A DNA stretch of 5,012 nucleotides from Endomicrobiia bacterium. GTDB lineage: Bacteria > Elusimicrobiota > Endomicrobiia > Endomicrobiales > Endomicrobiaceae. The notes beneath the pieces are model-generated. The model was not told the origin of the DNA. It worked only from the letters and a program-made list of their open reading frames with translations, and searched no databases. This document shows, in pieces, positions 1 to 5,012 of this stretch (position 1 is its first letter; each line of letters opens with the position of its first letter). The position numbers were made by a program, and so were the translations under genes. The stretch lies in NCBI GenBank assembly GCA_025998355.1, contig BNVV01000078.1, positions 1-5,012 of the forward strand, written 5' to 3'.

Positions 1-219
1 CTAATCTTGTATAGCTACAATATCGCTTGTAGATATGTTATCAAAACTAGTTTCATGGATTTCTTTTCTGTCAATTTCAAACTAAAGCCAATTTTTTACC
101 TTGCTTAAAAATTAACTTTCTGCAAAATAATAAGGAGCGCACCCGATTTCTTTTTTTTGTATTTTGACACATTCTGCAATTTTGTATTTATAAGTTTGGA
201 AAAGAAGGTCTATTAATCA
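1..219 (-). other. Non-coding or decayed stretch downstream of mraY
   Basis: No intact gene is visible. The minus-strand frame that continues mraY past its double stop is open for 34 codons (216 down to 115), ends at a TAA (112-114), hits a TAG (82-84), then reads about 26 codons to a TAG at the window edge (1-3). Parts look protein-like (for example GCAPYYFAES, and near the edge HETSFDNIST), so this could be an eroded gene, but I recognise no family and AT-rich sequence gives such runs by chance. The plus strand has an 8-T run (151-158) and a 10-base direct repeat TTTTGTATTT (155-164 and 180-189). No convincing hairpin terminator follows mraY. The expected next dcw genes (murD, ftsW) are not recognisable. 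Confidence 0.3.
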
Positions 220-1305
220 TTACCTCAATTTAAGCGATGCGAAGGACAATATTGCAAGAATTATTCCAATCATCCAAAATCTTATTGTAACTTTTGTTTC
301 TGGTAAACCAAGCATTTCAAAATGATGGTGCATTGGGGCCATCTTAAATATTTTCTTTTTTGTTCTTTTGAAATAAAACACTTGTATAAGCACTGAAAAC
401 GCTTCGACTACAAAAATGCCTCCCAGGATAAGCAAAATAAGTTCTTGTTTTATAAATATCGCTACCATTCCTAAAACACCGCCCAAAAATAAACTTCCTG
501 TATCACCCATAAAAACTTCCGCGGGATGAGAGTTGTACCACAGAAATCCCAGACCCGCACCCACAACCGCAAGCAAGAACACTGATATTTCTCCAGCTCC
601 TGAAATATTAATAATCTTTAAATAATTTGCTATTTGAAAATGCCCCGCAAAATATGCAAACAAAGCAAGAGCGAAAGCAGCAATAATTATATTTCCTATA
701 GCAAGTCCGTCCAATCCATCTGTTAAATTAACAGCGTTAGAACTGCCAACAATAATAACTACTACAAGCAGTATGTATGAAAAAGAAAAATTTATAAAAA
801 AACCTTTAAAAAAAGGGACATTTACAAACGTTGCAAATGTAGGATTTGGCGGAAAAAGAGTTAAATACGATGCAAGCGATGCAGCGAAAATTATTTGTCC
901 AAAAAGTTTTCCTTTTATGGAGAGTCCTTTTGAATTTTTTTTCTTGAGCTTTAAATAATCATCACAAAAACCCAAAAAACCAAGCCATACAGTTCCTATC
1001 AACAGCCATATAATAAATTTGTTATCAAGTTTTGCCCATAAAAGCGTTGATGTGATTACCGATAACAAAATAAGAAGACCTCCCATTGTGGGAGTTCCAC
1101 TTTTAGCTAAATGCGTAGCGGGGCCATCAGTCCTTACTACTTGTTTTATTTTGAATTTTGTCAGTTTTCTTATAATGTAAGGTCCTGTAATAAAACAAAT
1201 TAAAAGACTTGTTAAAATTGCTCCGCCGGCTCTAAAAGTTATATACTTGAAAATATTAAAAGGAGTAAAAATATCGCTTAAACGATAAAAAATATGATAC
1301 AGCAT
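220..1305 (-). CDS. mraY: MraY, phospho-N-acetylmuramoyl-pentapeptide-transferase
   Basis: This integral membrane enzyme transfers phospho-MurNAc-pentapeptide from the UDP-linked precursor to undecaprenyl phosphate, making lipid I and releasing UMP; it is the first membrane step of peptidoglycan synthesis. The 361-residue length is normal for the family. Visible family motifs in order are HLAKSGTPTMGG (65-76), the DDYLK aspartate pair (D115, D116), NAVNLTDGLDGLA (190-202, with D196 and D199), FMGDTGSLFLGG (265-276, with D268) and the histidine motif MAPMHHHFE (322-330). About ten hydrophobic segments are spread from residue 26 to 358, as expected for the ten-helix fold. The N-terminus (MLYHIFYRLSD, then FNIFKYITFRA) is typical, so the ATG at 1303-1305 is a confident start; GAGG at 1312-1315 lies 6 nt upstream, inside the end of murF. 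The gene ends in tandem in-frame stops TAA-TGA (222-217). It looks intact. No murD or ftsW follows within the window, which differs from the classical dcw order. Confidence 0.97.
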   Translation of the reverse strand: MLYHIFYRLSDIFTPFNIFKYITFRAGGAILTSLLICFITGPYIIRKLTKFKIKQVVRTDGPATHLAKSGTPTMGGLLILLSVITSTLLWAKLDNKFIIWLLIGTVWLGFLGFCDDYLKLKKKNSKGLSIKGKLFGQIIFAASLASYLTLFPPNPTFATFVNVPFFKGFFINFSFSYILLVVVIIVGSSNAVNLTDGLDGLAIGNIIIAAFALALFAYFAGHFQIANYLKIINISGAGEISVFLLAVVGAGLGFLWYNSHPAEVFMGDTGSLFLGGVLGMVAIFIKQELILLILGGIFVVEAFSVLIQVFYFKRTKKKIFKMAPMHHHFEMLGLPETKVTIRFWMIGIILAILSFASLKLR

Positions 1306-1308
1306 CCG

Positions 1309-1316
1309 TCACCTCT
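1309..1316 (-). promoter_or_regulatory. mraY ribosome binding site inside the murF 3' end
   Basis: The minus strand reads AGAGGTGA here, a strong Shine-Dalgarno match with GAGG 6 nt before the mraY ATG. It includes the murF TGA stop (1309-1311), so ribosomes ending murF are placed directly on the mraY start. This supports the chosen mraY start and tight coupling of the two genes. Confidence 0.8.
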
Positions 1317-2706
1317 TTTTTTCCAAAGTATTATAAAATTTTGTATAAGTGTCTTCTAGTTTCATTCCTCTTGAAGCTTTAAATAAAAATAAGGAATTAT
1401 TATCAACCGGAAGCTGTTTGAGATTTCTCAAAAGAGCATGTGAATCTTTTGAATAAAAAACATTTTTAGCAGTTAAAGCCTCTTTTGTATTGAAACTCAT
1501 TTTACCGTAGAGACTAACAGATTTTACATTTTGACTATTAATAAACTTTCCTAATTCAAAATGATAATCCAAAGACTTATTTCCAAGTTCAAGCATATCG
1601 CCAAGAACAAGATTAATTTCTTTACCAGGGTAGGATTGCATTACTGCCTGTATTGCTTCCTTAACTGAAGACGGATTTGCGTTATAAGCGTCGTTAATTA
1701 AAATAACGCCTCCGGATGTTGTAAGCGTTTCCATTCTCATTTTAGGAGGTATAAATTTTTCTATTCCTTTTTTTATTTCTTCAAGAGAAAACCCAAATCC
1801 TATTGCGCAAGACGCTGCTGCCAAAGCATTTGCGATATTAAACCTGCCTTTTGCCGGCATTGAAACTTTGACAAATATTTTTTTATAAAAAAGATCGAAA
1901 ACCGCTTGATCCTGATGTAAAGTTATATTTTTTGCGTAAATGTCTGCATTTGTATCCAAAGCAAACGTAATAATTTTTCTATTTCCGGCATTTGATATTG
2001 TTCTTAAATATCTATCGTCATTATTTATAATCACATAACCGCTTTCTTTTACACTCTCATATAAAACTTTCTTTTCTTTAAATACACCTTCAGGAGAAAG
2101 GAAAGTTTCTAAATGCGAAAATCCTATGTTTGTTACAATACCCAAATCAGGTTTTACTATATCCGATAATATTTTAATTTCGCCATATAGTGATGTTCCC
2201 ATTTCAAAAACTGCATACTCAACGCTTTGGGTCAAATTAAACATTGAAAGAGGAAGGCCTACTCTATTGTTTAAATTTCCTTTATTTGAAAGAGTTTCTC
2301 CTCTAATGCTTAAAATTGAAGTCAATATTTCTTTTGTAGTAGTCTTTCCATTAGAACCTGTAATACCAACTATTTTTATATTTTGAAATTTTGATCTGTA
2401 TGCTTTAGCGAGTTTTTCAAGAGCAACTAGAGTATCGTCAGTTTTAATTATTGAAGGAAGTTTTGGAAAAGATTTTACCAAATCAACATCATCTCTTGAA
2501 TACACCACCGAAGAAGCGCCTTTTTCTATTGCTTCGCCTATAAAATCGTGCCCATCATATCGATTTCCCTGTATGGCAAAATACACTTCACCCTTTTCTA
2601 TTGTTCTTGAATCTATAGAAACCCCTTTTGCTAAAATATTAGGACTTCCTATTGTAAACCTTCCGTTTATGGCAAGTATCAACTCTGCAAGATAAAAATC
2701 TTCCAT
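1309..2706 (-). CDS. murF: MurF, UDP-MurNAc-tripeptide:D-alanyl-D-alanine ligase
   Basis: This cytoplasmic ATP-dependent Mur ligase adds the D-Ala-D-Ala dipeptide to UDP-MurNAc-tripeptide, giving the pentapeptide used by MraY. The 465 residues show the three-domain Mur ligase layout. The N-terminal UDP-binding domain has DSR at 32-34. The central ATPase domain has the P-loop GITGSNGKTTTK (114-125), NKGNLNNRVGLP (141-152), FEMGTS (167-172) and NIGFSHLE (193-200). The C-terminal domain contains DAYNANPSS (339-347), LGDMLELG (368-375) and FKASRGMKLE (442-451). The NLNN and DAYNANP motifs distinguish MurF from MurE, MurC and MurD. Its ATG overlaps the murE stop codon by one base (TAATG), pointing to translational coupling; a purine-rich AAAAGGAA at 2718-2725 lies within the murE 3' end, at a rather long 11 nt spacing. 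The mraY start follows 3 bases after its TGA stop. It appears intact and in operon with both neighbours. Confidence 0.97.
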   Translation of the reverse strand: MEDFYLAELILAINGRFTIGSPNILAKGVSIDSRTIEKGEVYFAIQGNRYDGHDFIGEAIEKGASSVVYSRDDVDLVKSFPKLPSIIKTDDTLVALEKLAKAYRSKFQNIKIVGITGSNGKTTTKEILTSILSIRGETLSNKGNLNNRVGLPLSMFNLTQSVEYAVFEMGTSLYGEIKILSDIVKPDLGIVTNIGFSHLETFLSPEGVFKEKKVLYESVKESGYVIINNDDRYLRTISNAGNRKIITFALDTNADIYAKNITLHQDQAVFDLFYKKIFVKVSMPAKGRFNIANALAAASCAIGFGFSLEEIKKGIEKFIPPKMRMETLTTSGGVILINDAYNANPSSVKEAIQAVMQSYPGKEINLVLGDMLELGNKSLDYHFELGKFINSQNVKSVSLYGKMSFNTKEALTAKNVFYSKDSHALLRNLKQLPVDNNSLFLFKASRGMKLEDTYTKFYNTLEKKR

Positions 2707-4232
2707 TAAAAAGTAAATTCCTTTTGTTCTACCCCTTGTGGCGCATTTTTTAATTCAATATATTTTTTTGCGACTTCAATATCGTTGAAATGTATCTTTT
2801 CACTACCTATAATCTGATAACCTTCATGGCCTTTTCCTGCGATTAAAAGAATGTCGCCTTTGTCTGCCATTATAACCGCTTCTTTTATTGCTTCTTCTCT
2901 ACTGACCACAACCTTATAATTTGTTTTGTAAACTCTTTTTATTCCAACTTCTATATCAAGAATTATTTTATTGGGATCTTCTGTCCTAGGATTGTCTGAC
3001 GTTACAAAAACAAAATCGCTCATTTCAACTGCAGTTTTCCCCATCAACGGCCTTTTTGCCCTATCCCTATCGCCTCCACAGCCAAACACTGTGATAATTC
3101 TTTTAGGTTTAATCTTTTTTATAGTTTGCAAGACATTTTTCAAGGCATCATCAGTATGAGCATAATCGACGATGATATCAAAACCGATATCTGTTGCGTT
3201 AATGCTTTCAAGCCTTCCGGGCGCTTGTTTTGAATTCCCTAAACCTTCAACAGCCTTATTAAACGTAATTCCAGAGCAAACAGACGCGGCCAAAGCGGCT
3301 AAAGCATTGTATACATTATGTAATCCGATATGTTTTATACTTATTTTTGCTTTATCATCGTTAAAAATTAGGTCAAACTTACTGCCATTACCTGTGATTT
3401 CAACGTTTTCGGCTTTAAAATCAGCCCTATTTTTTTCAACAGTCGAATAAAGCTTTATTTCGGCATCAACTTCTGTTTCAGAAAGTTTTTTTCCGTGCTT
3501 ATCATCGACGTTAATTATAGCATACTTTTTATTTCTTTTTGTTCCTGTTCCAAGACCCCTAAAAAGCATTGATTTAGCTTCGAAATAGCTATTCATATTT
3601 TTATGAAAATCCAAATGATCCTGCGTTAAATTTGTAAAAATAGCCATATCAAAATCTATCCCGTGGACTCTGCCTAAACTTAAAGCATGCGAAGACACTT
3701 CCATAGCAAGGTGTTTAATACCATTGTCCACCATTTCTCGCATAATTTTATAAATATCAAGAGATTGAGGTGTTGTATTAGCGGCTTCTATAATTTTATT
3801 CTTGTACCTGTAATTAACAGTACCCGTAACTCCGCATTCTATGCCTGAATTGGCAAATATGCTTTCAATCATATAGGTGATTGTGGTCTTACCATTTGTT
3901 CCGGTTATACCTATAACATTTAATTCTCTGTCGGGATAATTATAAAATTTAGCGCAAAAAACAGACATAAACATAAAAATATCATCAACTACTATCTGTG
4001 TCACTGAAATCGTATCACTTTTTAAAGTATTAATAATTACGGAAGCGCCCCTTTTTACTGCTTCGTCAATATATTTACTGCCGTTAGTATTATGGCCGGG
4101 AAGCGCAAAAAAAACGTAATCTTTACCAACTGTTCTTGAATCATACGACACTCCGGAAACGTGTATATCTACGTTTCCTAAAACAATCATATTTTCAACC
4201 GATAAATCCAATAAAATTTCTTTTAATTTCAT
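2706..4232 (-). CDS. murE: MurE, UDP-MurNAc-dipeptide ligase, probably meso-diaminopimelate-adding
   Basis: This cytoplasmic Mur ligase adds the third amino acid to UDP-MurNAc-L-Ala-D-Glu using ATP. The 508-residue protein has the N-terminal UDP-binding domain with SYDSRTV (29-35), then the ATPase domain with P-loop GITGTNGKTT (108-117), NTTP (152-155), EVSSH (178-182), TNLTQDHLDFH (200-210) and YFEAKSMLF (216-224), whose K220 sits where the family's carbamylated lysine lies. The C-terminal domain has APGR (337-340), DYAHT (356-360), FGCGGDRDRAKRP (383-395), SDNPRTEDP (412-420) and GKGHE (466-470). By family knowledge the DNPR motif (413-416) marks selectivity for meso-DAP rather than L-lysine. 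The start is supported by the typical N-terminus MKLKEILLDL and an in-frame stop upstream without another ATG; only a weak AAGAG (4238-4242) serves as ribosome binding site. It is the first intact gene of the visible operon. The usual upstream neighbour ftsI is absent, replaced by a probable transposase remnant. Confidence 0.97.
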   Translation of the reverse strand: MKLKEILLDLSVENMIVLGNVDIHVSGVSYDSRTVGKDYVFFALPGHNTNGSKYIDEAVKRGASVIINTLKSDTISVTQIVVDDIFMFMSVFCAKFYNYPDRELNVIGITGTNGKTTITYMIESIFANSGIECGVTGTVNYRYKNKIIEAANTTPQSLDIYKIMREMVDNGIKHLAMEVSSHALSLGRVHGIDFDMAIFTNLTQDHLDFHKNMNSYFEAKSMLFRGLGTGTKRNKKYAIINVDDKHGKKLSETEVDAEIKLYSTVEKNRADFKAENVEITGNGSKFDLIFNDDKAKISIKHIGLHNVYNALAALAASVCSGITFNKAVEGLGNSKQAPGRLESINATDIGFDIIVDYAHTDDALKNVLQTIKKIKPKRIITVFGCGGDRDRAKRPLMGKTAVEMSDFVFVTSDNPRTEDPNKIILDIEVGIKRVYKTNYKVVVSREEAIKEAVIMADKGDILLIAGKGHEGYQIIGSEKIHFNDIEVAKKYIELKNAPQGVEQKEFTF

Positions 4233-4235
4233 TTT

Positions 4236-4415
4236 TACTCTTTTTGACGTATAAACCCAATCTACTTAAGTTTTTGTCTTTAATTTGCTGTCAGAGTAAT
4301 ATAGGTTGGCTATCTCGTTATGCTCATATTCTAGATTGTTGCTTTCTTAAATATACTATTCCTATCTAAACATTGCATCTAAATGCCAATGTATACTGTC
4401 TACTATAAACTGAGC
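4236..4415 (-). pseudogene. Degraded C-terminal fragment of a transposase, ISAs1-like
   Basis: Read right to left on the minus strand, one frame gives QFIVDSIHWHLDAMFR (4412 to 4365), then TAG, GAA, TAG, TAT, ATT, TAA. From memory of the family, ISAs1-type transposases carry HWxIENxLHWxLDxxFxED near their C-terminus, so this looks like that motif with the acidic residues after FR turned into stops. In the next frame the following stretch reads NMSITR, and further on RQKLK-stop-IGFIRQKE, which resembles the family's ENLxxLRK...LK..K..RGIKxKR tail after frameshifts. The best-supported part is IHWHLDAMFR; the rest is weaker. There are several stops and at least one frame change, so no product is possible. 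It ends within about 5-10 bases of the murE ATG and has the same orientation. Terminal inverted repeats are not recognisable. An alternative is chance similarity in AT-rich non-coding DNA. Confidence 0.45.
4238..4242 (-). promoter_or_regulatory. Weak ribosome binding site of murE
   Basis: AAGAG on the minus strand lies 5 nt before the murE ATG and is the only purine-rich match near it. It is clearly weaker than the mraY site. If the transposase reading upstream is right, this site lies in sequence derived from the decayed element. Confidence 0.4.
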
Positions 4416-4535
4416 TCTTTTGTCAACGCAAAGGTTCAACGCAACAAGCGCATGAAAAATCTCTCGGACAGCTGATTCCAAACAACCTCGCTAGGCGGTG
4501 AAGTGATTATATGGCAAAAAACAGGGGGAAAGTCT

Positions 4536-5012
4536 ATGAACACAAAAACAGTAAAAGCAACATTAAGCATATTTGTTGCATTTAGCCCGTGCGATGAAAA
4601 AGAGCGCTTCCCTTGTAAACAGAAGGTGTGCTACTCCGGAGAAAATAGAAGAAATAAAAGAAGCAGAAAAAGCGCAAGCAGACGCCACATCAGCACAGCG
4701 TTTTTTTTACCGAGTGGTCCAGGCTCATCTCTAAGTCCACGCTCAAACTCGAATAGTTCGAGCTCGAACCAGCAAAATTTACCACCGCTACCACCACTAT
4801 CACAACTACCGCAACTATCACCACTACTAACCCCACAACACTCAACAAGTTCATCTTCATCCTCATCAAGCTCATCATCCTTGTTATCATCATCACACCA
4901 TCTGGCGCGTCTTCAAGTAGCTCGTTTTCATCATCACCAGAAGCACCACAACAAGCACAAGCAAAACCACTCGGGTCTCACCGATATCACCGTTGCCATC
5001 GAAACCGCCAAA
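4536..5012 (+). CDS. Hypothetical Ser/Pro/His-rich open frame, 3' end outside window
   Basis: I do not recognise this protein. The frame is open for 159 codons from ATG 4536 to the last base, with no stop. The start has a plausible Shine-Dalgarno AGGGGG (4523-4528) 7 nt upstream, and MNTKTVKATLSIFVAFSPC is faintly signal-peptide-like. A basic stretch follows (R38-R50), then a Pro/Leu/Gln-rich part (P84-Q101), an unbroken run of 11 serines (105-115) written with TCA, TCT, TCC and AGC codons, and a His/Lys-rich part (H121-H145). The last residues (GLTDITVAIETAK) look more like a normal folded domain. Against it being real: the DNA is triplet-like low complexity, three other frames are also open over the same bases, and composition differs from the neighbours. 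It could be an exported low-complexity protein, a frameshifted pseudogene, or a spurious frame. Confidence 0.3.
   Translation, partial: MNTKTVKATLSIFVAFSPCDEKERFPCKQKVCYSGENRRNKRSRKSASRRHISTAFFLPSGPGSSLSPRSNSNSSSSNQQNLPPLPPLSQLPQLSPLLTPQHSTSSSSSSSSSSSLLSSSHHLARLQVARFHHHQKHHNKHKQNHSGLTDITVAIETAK
4594..4734 (+). CDS. Possible small or frameshifted coding fragment, 46 codons
   Basis: This overlaps the longer frame starting at 4536 in the +1 frame and is the better-looking reading of these bases. It begins MKKSASLVNRRCATPEK, continues as a charged, helix-like stretch (EEIKEAEKAQADATSAQ, residues 19-35) and ends at TAA 4732-4734. No Shine-Dalgarno precedes the ATG. An 8-T run (4701-4708) falls at codons 36-38; past it, the next frame reads FFTEWSRLISKSTLKLE to a TAG at 4754-4756. 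One interpretation is a single ancestral gene broken by frameshifts, starting at 4536 or here. No family is recognised, and existence as a separate gene is doubtful. Confidence 0.2.
   Translation: MKKSASLVNRRCATPEKIEEIKEAEKAQADATSAQRFFYRVVQAHL
4748..4768. repeat. Hairpin plus adjoining 12-base palindrome
   Basis: CTCGAA (4748-4753), the 3-base loop TAG, and TTCGAG (4757-4762) form a perfect 6-bp inverted repeat. The second arm joins CTCGAA (4763-4768) to give the perfect palindrome TTCGAGCTCGAA (4757-4768). The three CTCGAA/TTCGAG units could pair in alternative ways. No T-run follows on either strand to make it a classical terminator. Confidence 0.5.
4778..4900. repeat. Triplet-like low-complexity tract, strongly G-depleted on the plus strand
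   Basis: The tract starts with ACC/ACT/ATC/ACA-type triplets (4781-4835) and passes into TCA/TCT/TCC triplets (4851-4896). Over 4771-4900 the plus strand has about 50 C but only 6 G. On the plus strand it reads as Ser runs in one frame and as a Thr-rich then Ile/Leu-rich stretch in another; on the minus strand it reads as Val/Ile-rich or Asp/Glu-rich. It is imperfect rather than a pure microsatellite. Confidence 0.6.

Larger units (their letters stand above)
4430..5012. other. Compositionally distinct segment (about 46% GC) reaching the window edge
   Basis: By hand count 4441-5012 has 261 G+C of 572 bases (46%), against 71 of 240 (30%) in 4201-4440. The change is abrupt, near 4430. The segment shows no recognisable conserved gene on either strand. 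It holds short or low-complexity open frames in several frames, a triplet-like repeat tract and a hairpin. Possible explanations are horizontally acquired DNA, a decayed surface or phage gene, DNA of a eukaryotic host, or a misjoined assembly end. The sequence alone does not decide between them. Confidence 0.6.

Noticed and set aside
1..219. Rho-independent terminator after mraY
   Set aside because: No GC-rich stem followed by a T-run on the minus strand could be found; the GGGTGCGCTCC stretch leaves no room for a loop.
773..958. 61-codon plus-strand open frame
   Set aside because: It lies entirely inside mraY on the opposite strand, has no independent support and is a shadow of the conserved gene.
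2126..2386. 86-codon plus-strand open frame
   Set aside because: It is antisense to the conserved ATPase domain of murF and its composition reflects the complementary codons.
2971..3450. Two plus-strand open frames (62 and 92 codons)
   Set aside because: Both are antisense to well-conserved parts of the murE C-terminal half, with no family resemblance.
4136..4369. 77-codon plus-strand open frame across the murE start
   Set aside because: It is antisense to the murE N-terminus and to the probable transposase remnant; it has no ribosome binding site of note and an AT-driven composition.
4389..4424. Minus-strand TTGACA (4419-4424) as a -35 box for murE
   Set aside because: At 17-18 nt spacing the -10 candidates are poor (GTAGAC, TAGACA), and better hexamers (TATAGT, TATACA) sit at 13 or 25 nt. 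The box also lies at the edge of the probable transposase remnant.
4511..4585. 24-codon plus-strand frame beginning MAKNRGKVYEHK
   Set aside because: It is very short, overlaps the better-supported ATG at 4536, and has no clear Shine-Dalgarno of its own.
4690..4896. 68-codon minus-strand open frame with a hydrophobic Val-rich stretch
   Set aside because: It starts inside repeated ATG-like triplets without a ribosome binding site and is best explained as the reverse reading of ACC/ACT triplets, so it is not listed as a gene; the multi-frame openness is reported instead.
1..5012. tRNA, rRNA or CRISPR array
   Set aside because: No cloverleaf-like fold, conserved rRNA stretch or regularly spaced repeats were seen in the non-genic parts.

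Overview
The window holds the 3' part of a bacterial division/cell-wall (dcw) cluster on the minus strand, flanked by non-coding or decayed sequence, with a compositionally foreign segment at the right edge. The DNA of the three genes and their immediate flanks is AT-rich (about 30% GC by hand count over 4201-4440), with dense packing and Shine-Dalgarno-like starts. MurE carries the DNPR motif of meso-diaminopimelate-adding enzymes, so the peptidoglycan is probably DAP-type, as in Gram-negative and related bacteria. Low GC, DAP-type wall and apparent gene decay around an intact murein operon would fit a low-GC host-associated lineage such as Elusimicrobiota/Endomicrobium. That placement is only a guess from the sequence.

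Layout: 1-219 has no intact gene, although the reading frame continuing from mraY looks partly coding and is broken by stops. 220-4232 (minus strand, read right to left) is murE, then murF, then mraY. murE and murF overlap by one base and murF and mraY are separated by 3 bases, so this is almost certainly one transcription and translation unit. 4233 to about 4415 holds what looks like a degraded C-terminal piece of a transposase, best matching the HWxLD region of the ISAs1 family, abutting the murE start. From about 4430 to 5012 the GC content rises to about 46%. This segment contains a serine/histidine-rich open frame on the plus strand that runs off the window, triplet-like low-complexity DNA with very few G's, and several simultaneously open frames. 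Its coding content is uncertain, and it may be foreign DNA, a decayed gene or an assembly chimera.

Functionally, MurE and MurF successively add meso-DAP and D-Ala-D-Ala to UDP-MurNAc-dipeptide in the cytoplasm. MraY then transfers the finished phospho-MurNAc-pentapeptide to undecaprenyl phosphate in the membrane, giving lipid I. The usual neighbours (ftsI, ftsL, rsmH, mraZ upstream; murD, ftsW, murG downstream) are not visible next to the trio.

I found no convincing undescribed system. The places worth a second look are the two eroded operon flanks and the odd right-hand segment.
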